From: Pelosinus baikalensis
GTDB lineage: Bacteria; Bacillota; Negativicutes; DSM-13327
Assembly: GCF_020819555.1 (NCBI RefSeq)
Contig: NZ_JAJHJB010000001.1
Location: 1 to 64,000 of the forward strand
Direction of reading: 5' to 3'
DNA: 64,000 nt
The notes beneath the pieces were generated by a model. The model was not told the origin of the DNA and made no database searches. It saw only the letters and a program-made list of their open reading frames with translations. The translations under genes and the position numbers were made by a program. Positions 19,254 through 28,383 of the stretch are shown one piece after another (the first letter of the stretch is position 1; each line of letters begins with the position of its first letter).

Positions 19254-20525
19254 TTAACGATTTTTTCCAGGGGAGTTATACCCAATACCATATTTTTTTA
19301 ATTTTTCATAAAAAACAGACCGATTTACGTGCAACAATAGAGCAGCTTTACTTTTATTACCACCAGTATCCTCTAGCGCTTTTAGAATTGCATTTTTTTC
19401 TGCCTCATATCGTATTTCAACTAATTCAGCTCTAGTTGATTCCTTTTCTACGTGCTGGGGTTTCAGTATTTTTCTCATGATAGGGGCTAAATGTTCTGGT
19501 AAAATACAGATTCCTTCCTCCATGATGTTGACAGATCGCTCCAAGATATTCTCCAATTCACGGATATTGCCTGGCCAAGAATAGGCTTTAAGCACCTTCA
19601 TAGCTTCTGGCGATATACAGTCAACAAAGCGTTCCAATTTCAAACTGATCTTTCTGAGCAAGACCTCACACAATAAAGGAATATCCTCCTTATGATCCCT
19701 CAGCGGCGGAATCTGGATGGAAACGATGTTCAAACGATAATACAAGTCTTGCCGGAAATGCCCACTAGCCGTCAACGCTTCCAAATCTTTGTTCGTAGCA
19801 GTAATCACCCGTATATCCAGCTTAATGGTCTTAGTTCCGCCAATTCTTTCAATTTCCCATTCTTGCAGCACCCGCAATAATTTCACTTGCATACCAAGGG
19901 GCATATCACCAACTTCATCCAAAAAGAGCGTGCCTCCGTTGGCCAGTTCCATCTTGCCAGGCTTACCACCTTTTCTCGCTCCAGAAAACGCACCTTCTTC
20001 GTAACCAAACAACTCTGATTCCAACAAATTTTCTGGTATTGCCGCACAATTCACTTTAATAAATGGCCCTTGGCAGCGAGAACTCCCATTATGAATGGCA
20101 TGTGCAAAGAGCTCCTTCCCCGTGCCGCTTTCTCCCAAAATCAGCACAGTTGAACTGCCTTTAGCCGTTCTTTGGGCAATATGCTTAACCTCTTCAATTT
20201 TTTTAGTTTCTCCAATAATATCTCCAAATGTATACTTGCCACCTAACGTCTTTCGCAGTCTTTCCTTATAATATTCAAGCTCATGCTGGAGATGGCTGAT
20301 TTCATTAGCCAGCCGCTTCAAATCCTTGATATCTTTAAATACGACATGACCAACAGCACAAATAATTTCATCATTTTTTACAATGGGAATGCGGGAAACA
20401 ATACAGTTATTACCATTCATTTTCTGTATTACATTCATTTCCCCTTTTCCATTTTCGATAACCTCATGCAATTGGGTATTGGGAATCACTTCTGTTACCT
20501 TTTTGCCTTCAATCATGAACTGCAT
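19254..20525 (-). CDS. Sigma-54-dependent transcriptional activator (shortened PAS, AAA+, Fis-type HTH)
   Basis: A bacterial enhancer-binding protein of 423 residues from ATG 20525, which has an AGAGGAG site; an ATG at 20561 is in frame but poorly placed. The central AAA+ domain has Walker A GESGTGKE, a sigma-54 contact loop GAFSGA (serine in place of the usual threonine) and Walker B FLDEVGDM with the R-finger region. The C-terminus ends in a Fis helix-turn-helix (NKSKAALLLHVNRSVFYEKL). The sensory part is short: it begins in the middle of a PAS-like domain (KKVTEVIPNTQLHEVI ... VSRIPI), so the first half of the PAS fold seems missing. It very probably activates the downstream permease/CoA-transferase operon. 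Confidence 0.9.
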   Translation of the reverse strand: MQFMIEGKKVTEVIPNTQLHEVIENGKGEMNVIQKMNGNNCIVSRIPIVKNDEIICAVGHVVFKDIKDLKRLANEISHLQHELEYYKERLRKTLGGKYTFGDIIGETKKIEEVKHIAQRTAKGSSTVLILGESGTGKELFAHAIHNGSSRCQGPFIKVNCAAIPENLLESELFGYEEGAFSGARKGGKPGKMELANGGTLFLDEVGDMPLGMQVKLLRVLQEWEIERIGGTKTIKLDIRVITATNKDLEALTASGHFRQDLYYRLNIVSIQIPPLRDHKEDIPLLCEVLLRKISLKLERFVDCISPEAMKVLKAYSWPGNIRELENILERSVNIMEEGICILPEHLAPIMRKILKPQHVEKESTRAELVEIRYEAEKNAILKALEDTGGNKSKAALLLHVNRSVFYEKLKKYGIGYNSPGKNR

Positions 20526-20770
20526 ATTCACACTCCTCTCACCTTCTTCAATCGTCATCATGCTATTTTTGCAATATTATGATAATAATTGAAATTCGTA
20601 GGGTTTATTTAACATGCAATGCATGTATACGTAATTTTTTTCACAATGAAAGGCAATCTTTATCGTCTAGTTACAAGGATAGGTTTGAAACCATTATAGC
20701 AAATTAAACTCAATTTTTCTACGCAGTTCATTGTTCTACCTATAATGAAATAAAATTGTATACGCAATAC

Positions 20771-20816
20771 ATAACCCCCTCTGATCCGATATTTATCTAG
20801 GATCAGAGGGGGTTAT
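20771..20816 (-). terminator. Terminator behind the NSS transporter gene
   Basis: A perfect 17-bp stem (20771-20787 with 20800-20816) with a 12-base loop, 14 bases behind the stop codon of the transporter gene. The remaining sequence from 20526 to 20770 shows no gene. Confidence 0.85.
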
Positions 20817-20829
20817 CCAGCATTAAACT

Positions 20830-22200
20830 CTACATTTTTAGTATCCCAATGGCATTCAAGAAGACTACAATCAGTAATACGGGAGTTACATAACGAATCA
20901 GCAAGAAGTATACATTGACCAATCCTGCAATTTTTAACTTTCCATGATTGGATAATTCAGCGACTACGTCTTCACACTTTATCGAATATCCCATTAATAA
21001 GGCAATCAATAATCCGCCCAATGGCATAAAAACATTAGAAGAAATATAGTCAAATAAATCAAAAAATCCGAGTCCAAAGAAGGTAATATGCCCCAGCATA
21101 CTGGTCTTGTCAACCGACAAGGTTGCTAAAATACCTACTATAAACATAATTACTGCTGTCAGAATCGCTGCGCCTTTTCGCGACATGCCCTTCTCCTCAG
21201 ATAAATACGCCACAGGCACTTCTACCAATGATAACATGGCAGTAGTCGCGGCAATAGCCGTTAAAAAGAAAAAGGCAATTAATAATAGATTGCCAAAAGG
21301 CATTTGAGAAAATACCAAAGGTATGGTCATAAAGAGCAATCCAGGCCCAGCCGTAGGCTCCATACCAAAAGAAAATACAGTTGGGAATATCGCTAAACCT
21401 GCTAACATGGATACTAATGTATCAGATAAAGCCACTTTAACTGCCATACTAAACATATTGTTCTCTTCTGTAAAATAACTGCTATAGGTCATCATCGTGC
21501 CCATACCAAGGGATAATTTAAAGAAAGCCAGTCCTAAGGCTGCTAATATAGCCGCAGCTGATAATTGTCCAAAATCAACATGAAATAAAAATTGAATCCC
21601 CTCTGCAGCTCCCGGTAAGGTCAAAGCACGAATATCACAAATAATAATCAGAATAAATAATAATGGCATTAATGTCTTGGTAATCTTTTCAATCCCTTTT
21701 TTTACACCCATTGTTAAAATACCGGCTACTACAGCAATTACAATGAACTGCCATAAAATAGGTGACAATGGCCCCATAATCACATCACCAAATTGGGCCT
21801 TAGCTGTCTCCATGGTAACGTTAACAAAATCTCCCGAAATTGCTTTAAATAAATAATAATATACCCACCCAGCTACACAGCTGTAAAAAAACATAATCAG
21901 ATAAGAGGACGCAACGCCCATAATCCCAATGTTCTTCCAAGGGGTACCGGGTTTTAACTCTTCCAATGCACCTACAGCATTCTTCCTAGTTTTCCTTCCA
22001 ATGTAAAACTCACTGAGCATAATCGGTAAACCAACAAATAAAATACAGCAAAAATAGACTAATAAGAAAGCGCCGCCGCCATTTTGTCCTGTTAAGTAAG
22101 GAAACTTCCAAATATTACCTAACCCTACTGCTGATCCTAGTGTTGCAAAAAACACTGCTAACCCTGAAGAAAATGTTTCTCTTTTTTTAACTACACCCAT
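20830..22200 (-). CDS. Sodium-dependent amino-acid transporter, NSS/SNF family
   Basis: A 456-residue membrane protein of the neurotransmitter:sodium symporter family with about eleven or twelve membrane helices. The unwound TM1 signature SAVGLGNIWKFPYLTGQNGGG binds sodium and substrate. LPIMLSEFYIGRKTRKN and the TM6 to TM8 segments are also family-like. Bacterial members with this short C-terminus (LeuT, TnaT and MhsT type) import hydrophobic or aromatic amino acids. The substrate is not predictable here. It is monocistronic, with an AGGAG site before ATG 22200 and a terminator on its 3' side. Confidence 0.92.
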   Translation of the reverse strand: MGVVKKRETFSSGLAVFFATLGSAVGLGNIWKFPYLTGQNGGGAFLLVYFCCILFVGLPIMLSEFYIGRKTRKNAVGALEELKPGTPWKNIGIMGVASSYLIMFFYSCVAGWVYYYLFKAISGDFVNVTMETAKAQFGDVIMGPLSPILWQFIVIAVVAGILTMGVKKGIEKITKTLMPLLFILIIICDIRALTLPGAAEGIQFLFHVDFGQLSAAAILAALGLAFFKLSLGMGTMMTYSSYFTEENNMFSMAVKVALSDTLVSMLAGLAIFPTVFSFGMEPTAGPGLLFMTIPLVFSQMPFGNLLLIAFFFLTAIAATTAMLSLVEVPVAYLSEEKGMSRKGAAILTAVIMFIVGILATLSVDKTSMLGHITFFGLGFFDLFDYISSNVFMPLGGLLIALLMGYSIKCEDVVAELSNHGKLKIAGLVNVYFLLIRYVTPVLLIVVFLNAIGILKM

Positions 22201-22431
22201 GACTTCACTCCTATTTTTTATTTGCTCTAATCATTAGTCCTTTCGTTATGACTGTAAGTTTACAAAACAAGAAAATTTCACACTCTTTTAAGTTATTTTT
22301 GTAATATTCACACATTACAAACGACTCTATTGCTAAGTCTCTTTGTGTAGTTATTTACGAGCATAACAGTATATATAATAACATACATTTTTCATTTTGA
22401 AACTTACTTTTGATTTCCAGACTAAATAAAA

Positions 22432-22479
22432 ATAGGTTAACATATTCCTCCTCTTCACAAAGAATATGTTAACCCCTAT
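22432..22479 (-). terminator. Terminator behind the ABC exporter gene
   Basis: Arms at 22434-22447 and 22462-22475 pair almost perfectly. The minus-strand transcript then enters a T-rich tract at 22425-22433. The remaining 22201-22430 stretch is AT-rich and shows only the presumed transporter promoter region. Confidence 0.8.
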
Positions 22480-22512
22480 GAACATTACGCTGATCTTCCC
22501 TTTCATGCTAAC

Positions 22513-24261
22513 TTATTTGTTTAGCTCCTCTAATCCTTCGAACTGCATATTATAATACTTGGCATAAAGTCCATCTTGCAGCAGCAGCGTTTCATGATTT
22601 CCCCGTTCCTGAATGCCCCGATCATTAATCACAATAATTTCATCCGCATTTCGTATTGTGCTTAACCTGTGGGCAATGACAATGGTCGTTCGATCCTTGG
22701 AAAGCTGCTCTAATGATGCTTGAATATGACGCTCGCTCTCATTATCTAAAGCGGAAGTAGCCTCATCCAAAATTAAAATTTTAGGATTCTTTAAAAAGAC
22801 ACGTGCAATCGCCAGGCGCTGCTTCTGTCCACCGGAAAGACGAACTCCTCGTTCTCCTACATAGGTGTCATAGCCATAATCAAGACTCATAATAAAATCG
22901 TGAATGTTGGCATTCTTGGCTGCTTTAATAATTTCCTCCTCAGCAGCCTTAGGCTTGCCATAAGAGATATTGTCCCGCACACTGCCAGCAAACATATACA
23001 CGTCCTGTTGGACAATTCCGATGTTACTTCGCAGGGACTTTAGTGTAACGTCACAAACATCCTTGCCGTCAATTGTCACAGAACCTTCTGTCACATCGTA
23101 AAAACGGGGCAGCAAAGAACAAAGGGTCGTCTTACCTCCTCCGGATGGACCGACCAAAGCTACGGTTTTTCCAGCTTCTATCGATATTGTCACCTTTTCC
23201 AGCACTTCAGTAGTTTTGTCATAATAAAAAGAAACATCCTTGAAAGCGATCTCACCACGTACATTGGTAAGAGATATTGCATCCTCTTTATCCACAATTT
23301 CCGGCTCCGTTTGCAGTACATCAACAAAACGCTTAAAACCAGCGTAGCCTTTTTGAAACTGTTCGGTAAAATTAATAAGTACATCAAGAGGATTAATAAA
23401 GATGCCAATGTATAGAGCATAAACCGCCAGGTCCGTGAGCTGCATCGTACCATTGGCAATAAAGACGCCTCCAAAGACCAGTACTGTCACATAAAGCAAT
23501 CCTTCAAAGAAATTGTTTCCTGCATGAAAACTGCCCATTATTTTGTAACCAGTTTCTTTAGAATCTAAAAACTCAACGTTGCTGCTTTTAAACTTTTCGC
23601 TTTCGATCTCCTCATTGGCAAAGGATTTGACTACACGAATACCGGAGAGACTATCTTGTACCCGAGAGTTCACATTGGCAATCTTCTTCCGATTATCCAT
23701 GAAGATAGCCTTCAACTTTCGGTTTTGATAAACACTGAAAACTACCATGATCATCGTAACACATAGGAGAATTAGTGTCATTTTTACATGAATCAGCATC
23801 AGCAGTGCAAAAGAACCAATTATCTTTAATATGGAAATAAATAAGTTTTCCGGTCCATGGTGTGCCAGTTCTGAGATATCAAACAAATCTGAAACCAGTT
23901 TGGACATCATTTCCCCTGTATTGTTTTTATCGTAATAGGAAAATGGAAGACGTTGCAAATGGTCGAATAAATCCTGTCTCATATCGCTCTCCATTCGAGC
24001 ACCCATTACATGTCCCCAAGAGGTAATATAGTATTGGCAGCCATAGCGAATGAGGTACATCACAATTAAACCCCCACCAACAAAACCAATCCCATGCAAA
24101 ATCTCGGCTGAACTTTGGGTAAATAAACCTTTGGTAAGGAGGTTTAAAATTTGCGGAAATGCAAGATCAATCATGGACATGGTTAATGCACAAACCATAT
24201 CCGTATAGAATAAGAACTGATAGGGCTTATAATATTGAATAAACTTCTTTAAAATGAACAT
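22513..24261 (-). CDS. ABC exporter, fused membrane and ATPase half-transporter
   Basis: A 582-residue half-transporter with six N-terminal membrane helices (about residues 15-310) and a C-terminal ATPase. ATPase motifs: Walker A GPSGGGKTTL, Q-loop QQDVYMFAGSV, signature LSGGQKQRLAIARV, Walker B KILILDEATSALD and the H-loop VIAHRLSTI. Proteins of this type work as dimers exporting lipids, peptides or drugs. Only one half-transporter gene is present, so a homodimer is likely. AAGGAG precedes ATG 24261. Flanking terminators show that it is transcribed alone. Confidence 0.92.
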   Translation of the reverse strand: MFILKKFIQYYKPYQFLFYTDMVCALTMSMIDLAFPQILNLLTKGLFTQSSAEILHGIGFVGGGLIVMYLIRYGCQYYITSWGHVMGARMESDMRQDLFDHLQRLPFSYYDKNNTGEMMSKLVSDLFDISELAHHGPENLFISILKIIGSFALLMLIHVKMTLILLCVTMIMVVFSVYQNRKLKAIFMDNRKKIANVNSRVQDSLSGIRVVKSFANEEIESEKFKSSNVEFLDSKETGYKIMGSFHAGNNFFEGLLYVTVLVFGGVFIANGTMQLTDLAVYALYIGIFINPLDVLINFTEQFQKGYAGFKRFVDVLQTEPEIVDKEDAISLTNVRGEIAFKDVSFYYDKTTEVLEKVTISIEAGKTVALVGPSGGGKTTLCSLLPRFYDVTEGSVTIDGKDVCDVTLKSLRSNIGIVQQDVYMFAGSVRDNISYGKPKAAEEEIIKAAKNANIHDFIMSLDYGYDTYVGERGVRLSGGQKQRLAIARVFLKNPKILILDEATSALDNESERHIQASLEQLSKDRTTIVIAHRLSTIRNADEIIVINDRGIQERGNHETLLLQDGLYAKYYNMQFEGLEELNK

Positions 24262-24419
24262 CTGAAAAATCTCCTTTAATCGACGAGGCTACAATCAAAT
24301 TGTTGTTGGCCTGTTATAATTCTCCATATAGTATAACATCTTTTAAATCAATCTTTCCAATGAATACGTGGATGAATCATGCTATATTATATTGTTAGTG
24401 CTAATATTTCAAAATAAAC

Positions 24420-24483
24420 GTCTCAACCCTAGATAGAAGTATTTTATGATTTACATAAAGTACTTTTTATCTAGGGTTGAGAC
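24420..24483 (-). terminator. Large hairpin between the MCP and ABC exporter genes
   Basis: A perfect 16-bp outer stem (24420-24435 with 24468-24483) with a further pairing AGTA/TACT inside. It lies 40 bases behind the MCP stop codon. It is the longest terminator-like hairpin in this part. Confidence 0.75.
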
Positions 24484-24523
24484 TTGTTTACCTTAGGGAT
24501 TCTTATCTTTTACATATTCGGAA

Positions 24524-26557
24524 TTAGACTCGGAATTTTGCAACCCCCTCTTGCAGCGTACTGGCCAAAGAGGCTAAACTGTGACTGGCAGAAGCAATTT
24601 CCTGCATGGATGCAGATTGCTCTTGTGTTGCAGCGGAAATAGTCTGGGTTTCTGCCGCATTCTCTTTGCTTACAATCTCGATTTCGTGAATCGATCCTAC
24701 CAAGGTCTGACTGCCATCAACAATCTGTTGAATGGCCTCGGATATTTCTTTTATCTGCTCGGAAAATTGAATAATGGACTCCACGATGATAGTAAACATT
24801 TCTCCCGCGGAGTTAATAACGACAATTCCATCTTTTACCCGTTCCAAACCAGATTGAGAAGCAGCAACAGCCTGCTCCATATTGATCTGATTCTTCTGAA
24901 TTACGGCCCCAATCTGCTGCGTGGCTTGATTAGACTGCTCTGCCAGCTTTCGAACCTCTTCTGCTACCACAGCAAAGCCTCGTCCATGCTCCCCAGCCCT
25001 TGCAGCTTCAATGGCAGCATTTAATGCTAATAGATTCGTTTGGCTGGCGATTGTTGAGATCAGATTTACCATTTCACTAATTTCTTGCGATCCTGCAGCA
25101 AGCTCCGTAATTGCACTTTGTACCGCTGCCGAACCGTGGCTAATATCTTGCATTTGAACAATTGCTTGCTCTACAGACTGTTTTCCTTTTTCAGCCTCTT
25201 GGGATGCATGTGTGGCAATTTCAGATACGCCTTGGGTTGTTGTTAATATCTGTTCCGTGTTAGTCGACATTTGTCGTGCTACAGCAGCAATACGATCCGC
25301 CGAATTTGCCTGTTTTTCCGTACCGTGTGCAATATCAGTAATGGAGCCCGCTATTTGATTAGCAGCATCTGCTGAATGATTTGCACTGGCCGTTAGCTCT
25401 TCACTAGAAGCCGCTACATGCTCCGCCTGAGATTTTACATTGGTAACCAAAACACGTAAATTGCCTCGCATATCTCGAAAGCCTTTTGCTAATTGACCAA
25501 TTTCATCATGGGAAAAGACTTGAATCTCTTGTTCACTAAGATCCCCATCTGTTAGTATCAAACATTCATCTCGAATGATCTGAATGGGTTTTGCAAAACG
25601 CTTACTCAAGAATATGATAAATAAGATGGCAATAATAATACTTACAATTGAAATGACAATCATCATATACGCCAAAGTAGTAATTTCTTTGTTTACTTCC
25701 GCTTTTGGCGCTGCCACTGTCATAATCCATTTAGATCCATCGGGCAATGGAACAGGCGTAAAAACTCCCATCTTTGTAATACTATCAACAAAACTATAAG
25801 ATCCCTCCATCTGCGTACCTGTTTCATTTACGGTTTTAAACAAGGAAATTAAGCGATCGTCTAATTCTTTTGTCGGCAAATTCAGTTGAGGATTAATTTG
25901 TTTTTCGTTTAATTTTAGTTTGCCTATCATTTCTGGGTTCCTAGGGTATGCAATGACGGTTCCTAAATGATCCGTCAAAAATCCATAACCAGTTTCCTTA
26001 AACGTTATACCTTTTACTAACTCTGTAAGTCTGTCTAGTGAATATGTCCCTCCCAGAACCCCTGCCAACTGACCATTATTAAAAACAGGTGTAGCTAAAA
26101 CTACGGATAGTTTGCCTGTTGTATTAGAGACTAAGGGGTCTGAAATAACGGATTTTTGAGTAGTAAGTACCTTTTGAAAATATTCCCGGTTATTATATTG
26201 ACCTGTAGAGTTGTCTGAACGAATCCCCGAACCGTTTAGTGAAATAAAAAAAATCGCATCAAAATCGCCTATACGCTTTTGTGTTTCTGCCATAGCTTGA
26301 ACAATTTCTGCTTTATTCGTACCATTCTTAATACGCTGGGTATTGGCAAGATCATCTAAGCGAATCAGCTTTTCTTGTAAGTCAAATTGTATTTTATTAG
26401 CATAATCCGTCCCAATTGAAGCCGCCGTTTCATTTACACTATGAATCAAAAATTTATTTGATAAATAATAACTAACACTAGATAATATTCCAAATGATAA
26501 AATAAATAAGGGAAGCAACATAATTAAAAATCTAGTTTGAATACTGGTTACTTTCAT
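24524..26557 (-). CDS. Methyl-accepting chemotaxis protein with periplasmic Cache domain
   Basis: A transmembrane chemoreceptor of 677 residues. A first membrane helix (about residues 10-30) is followed by an extracytoplasmic dCache-type sensor to about residue 285 (DAIFFISLNGSGIRSD and TGYGFLTDHLGTVIAYP are typical). Then come the second membrane helix (about 292-317), a HAMP domain and a long coiled-coil signalling domain with the hairpin tip QTNLLALNAAIEAARAGEHG. The C-terminus ends without a CheR pentapeptide. Cache sensors bind small molecules such as amino or carboxylic acids. The ligand is unknown. A cheX gene lies 600 bases upstream in the same direction. Confidence 0.95.
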   Translation of the reverse strand: MKVTSIQTRFLIMLLPLFILSFGILSSVSYYLSNKFLIHSVNETAASIGTDYANKIQFDLQEKLIRLDDLANTQRIKNGTNKAEIVQAMAETQKRIGDFDAIFFISLNGSGIRSDNSTGQYNNREYFQKVLTTQKSVISDPLVSNTTGKLSVVLATPVFNNGQLAGVLGGTYSLDRLTELVKGITFKETGYGFLTDHLGTVIAYPRNPEMIGKLKLNEKQINPQLNLPTKELDDRLISLFKTVNETGTQMEGSYSFVDSITKMGVFTPVPLPDGSKWIMTVAAPKAEVNKEITTLAYMMIVISIVSIIIAILFIIFLSKRFAKPIQIIRDECLILTDGDLSEQEIQVFSHDEIGQLAKGFRDMRGNLRVLVTNVKSQAEHVAASSEELTASANHSADAANQIAGSITDIAHGTEKQANSADRIAAVARQMSTNTEQILTTTQGVSEIATHASQEAEKGKQSVEQAIVQMQDISHGSAAVQSAITELAAGSQEISEMVNLISTIASQTNLLALNAAIEAARAGEHGRGFAVVAEEVRKLAEQSNQATQQIGAVIQKNQINMEQAVAASQSGLERVKDGIVVINSAGEMFTIIVESIIQFSEQIKEISEAIQQIVDGSQTLVGSIHEIEIVSKENAAETQTISAATQEQSASMQEIASASHSLASLASTLQEGVAKFRV

Positions 26558-26615
26558 AAGATGAGCCTCACTTTACAAATAATAATATTTCGTCACTCAA
26601 ATTTTGCAGCATAGC

Positions 26616-26646
26616 CTGGTGATAGTAACTCTTTAGGAATCACCAG
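26616..26646 (-). other. Hairpin in the 5' leader of the MCP gene
   Basis: Perfect 8-bp arms (26616-26623 with 26639-26646) lie about 60 bases upstream of the MCP start. I compared the leader with the c-di-GMP-I riboswitch pattern and did not find its conserved core, so I describe it only as a stem-loop. Confidence 0.4.
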
Positions 26647-26763
26647 TAATATGCATTTGGATAGTACCTTGACCAATCACCCCCATTTCTTTGCAGATGA
26701 TGAATGTAATATAAAAATGGCATTTAGGACTTCACTTTCATACTATGTACACAGGAAATGACC

Positions 26764-26791
26764 TAAAAAAGCATATAGACAAAGCCGATAA
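26764..26791 (+). promoter_or_regulatory. Possible sigma-28 (motility sigma) promoter facing a gene-free region
   Basis: TAAA (26764-26767) and GCCGATAA (26784-26791) are separated by 16 bases, one more than the usual 15 for SigD/FliA promoters. It points away from the MCP gene into 26800-27180, where I see no protein gene. Confidence 0.4.
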
Positions 26792-27077
26792 TGTAACATA
26801 ATAGAATTGTGTTACATTACCAGCTTTTATGTAAATCTAATAAATACTAACAGTATAAGGGGATTGTTTTATCATAAAGAATAGAAAACCTTGATAATTC
26901 CCCTTAGTGAATTGCAATCCTACACATTAAATTATTGAGTTAATTTGAATAATTACAATATTCGTCATATTTTTTAAAAATATTTGTAAATTATTATAGA
27001 ATTTGTAAGAAAAAAAGGATTTATCTAGAAAAAAGCGTATTTATATTAATGTTGTAACACAATTCTATTGTGTTACA
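26792..27077. repeat. Inverted pair of a 25-bp palindromic element
   Basis: The segments 26792-26816 and 27053-27077 are inverted copies matching at 24 of 25 positions, and each is itself nearly palindromic (TGTAACA...TGTTACA). The second copy sits in a larger stem closed by AAAGCGTAT / ATACGCTTT around 27032-27099. Between them, 26858-26912 contains another AAGGGGA / TCCCCTT hairpin. The region otherwise holds no gene. Confidence 0.7.
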
Positions 27078-27124
27078 TCTTTAACATGTAATACGCTTTG
27101 TCCTTCTTAGAGTAAGGACCTGCG

Positions 27125-27173
27125 AACAGAGCGAAGCAATCCCCTACTTGTTAGGAGATTGCTTTGCTCTGTT
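27125..27173. terminator. Strong hairpin downstream of cheX
   Basis: A 17-bp stem (27125-27141 with 27157-27173) with one or two mismatches. The T-rich tail is on the plus strand, so it would terminate a plus-strand transcript better than cheX. It may act in both directions or be a dispersed repeat. Confidence 0.6.
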
Positions 27174-27183
27174 TTATTGCTAT

Positions 27184-27645
27184 TTATCCAGCATTAAGGC
27201 CGATGGCCATTTCTATGGGGCAATTGTCTACAATCATTTCAACCGCAATATACGTACTATTACAAACTGCAACTTTCCCATTCCCTTGAAGAAATGAGGG
27301 AGGATTGATTTTTACGGTAAATCCAATCTGATTTAAAGACGTAGATGCATGAGAAACAATCATGTTGACCAGCTCACAAATTGCACTTTCAGCCATCTCA
27401 TCAATCGTATCCATCGTTACTCGCCTTAACATCACTGAAGAAATGGTTTTAGCCGTCTGCTCGGTCATATTAAAAATGATATTTCCATCACTTTGACTGC
27501 TCATACCAACTTGTATACTAACACCTAGACTATCAACAAATTGTTCTTTCGTAAAGATTTTCCCTCTGACAATGTTTGTAAATCCGACTTTAGGCACCAC
27601 GCCTATAAAAGCACTTAGAAAAGGGTTAATAAATTTAGCATCCAA
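27184..27645 (-). CDS. cheX: Chemotaxis phosphatase CheX
   Basis: A 153-residue protein of the CheC/CheX/FliY phosphatase family. It matches CheX in length and in the single conserved active-site helix ESAICELVNMIVSHA, in which the glutamate and asparagine dephosphorylate CheY-P. The N-terminal MDAKFINPFLSAF is also typical. It is a soluble cytoplasmic protein tuning the chemotaxis response together with the MCP encoded downstream. The start is set by a GGAGG site, with rather long spacing. A copy of the 55-bp element described in the findings lies 125 bases upstream. Confidence 0.9.
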   Translation of the reverse strand: MDAKFINPFLSAFIGVVPKVGFTNIVRGKIFTKEQFVDSLGVSIQVGMSSQSDGNIIFNMTEQTAKTISSVMLRRVTMDTIDEMAESAICELVNMIVSHASTSLNQIGFTVKINPPSFLQGNGKVAVCNSTYIAVEMIVDNCPIEMAIGLNAG

Positions 27646-27769
27646 ACTACTGTCCTCCCATTATGTAGTACATTTATTTTAAATTTTTCAACTTTATAAA
27701 TAGCTCTATACTATTTATCAGCAAACATATTAATCTAAAGACTAAGAATAGACGGACAAATAATCATCC

Positions 27770-27824
27770 TTACTGTTAGAATAACTCATTTGAAAAATTA
27801 TTACCTCTTCTAAAAGGTATAGAT
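27770..27824 (-). promoter_or_regulatory. Conserved 55-bp upstream element, copy A (before cheX)
   Basis: On the minus strand it contains ATCTATACCTTTTAG and GAGGTAAT, then after an AT-rich spacer TTATTCTAACAGTAA. It aligns without gaps with copies B-E. The rest of 27646-28087 is AT-rich without a gene. Confidence 0.75.
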
Positions 27825-28087
27825 CTTTAAAATAGGTTGAATAAATAACAAAAAATAACCGTCTGTACCCATTATTTGCATTAGTACCGATTGTCAAGAT
27901 AAAAAAGGTAACATGAATAATGGGTTCTTTATGTGAATTATGTTTGCTCTAAATTTTTCAAATTTTGAACTCCCTCGAGTAAAAAGAGTTATATTCTTGG
28001 CACTACTCTCGTACAATACATTATGCGAATAGAACCATCTTAATTATTTTTATTATTAAAATCCGATATTGATAAGGAGGATTCTAA

Positions 28088-28300
28088 ATGCTTAGCACTG
28101 TCTGTGGTTGTTTGACAAATTCACCAAATACTACGAATGCATGCATAGGCCACATCCCTAAGAGTTCTATTTATCTTAGTCGTACATTAAAAGGCCTAAC
28201 TCCTGATGGCAGATATGTACATCTAATAAAAAACGGTAGAGTAACGTACCATCCAGGTTACTACACTATAGACGGAAGATTATTGCAACCCCACACATAA
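28088..28300 (+). CDS. Small hypothetical protein, 70 residues
   Basis: This is one of the few plus-strand genes. ATG 28088 has an excellent AAGGAGG site seven to eight bases upstream, and the frame ends just before a hairpin. The protein is rich in Thr, Gly, Tyr and His, has three early cysteines (VCGC and a later C) and a sequence SSIYLSRTLKGLTPDGRYVHL that looks like a small folded domain. There is no signal peptide or membrane helix. I do not recognise a family. The ribosome site and terminator argue that it is real. Confidence 0.6.
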   Translation: MLSTVCGCLTNSPNTTNACIGHIPKSSIYLSRTLKGLTPDGRYVHLIKNGRVTYHPGYYTIDGRLLQPHT

Positions 28301-28302
28301 AA

Positions 28303-28336
28303 GGGCTACCACACTAAAAAAATAGTGCAGCAGCCC
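28303..28336. terminator. Shared terminator between convergent genes
   Basis: GGGCT-ACCA-CACT pairs with AGTG-CAGC-AGCCC around an A/T loop. It serves the plus-strand small gene and the minus-strand M48 gene, with T-rich flanks on the minus-strand side. Confidence 0.65.
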
Positions 28337-28383
28337 CTCTACTCTTCTATGTAAGTGGTCTTAAAAAATGCGTAAAAAACGTT

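Noticed and set aside
26558..26700. c-di-GMP riboswitch in front of the MCP gene
   Set aside because: There is a good hairpin, but the conserved core of c-di-GMP-I and c-di-GMP-II aptamers could not be found.
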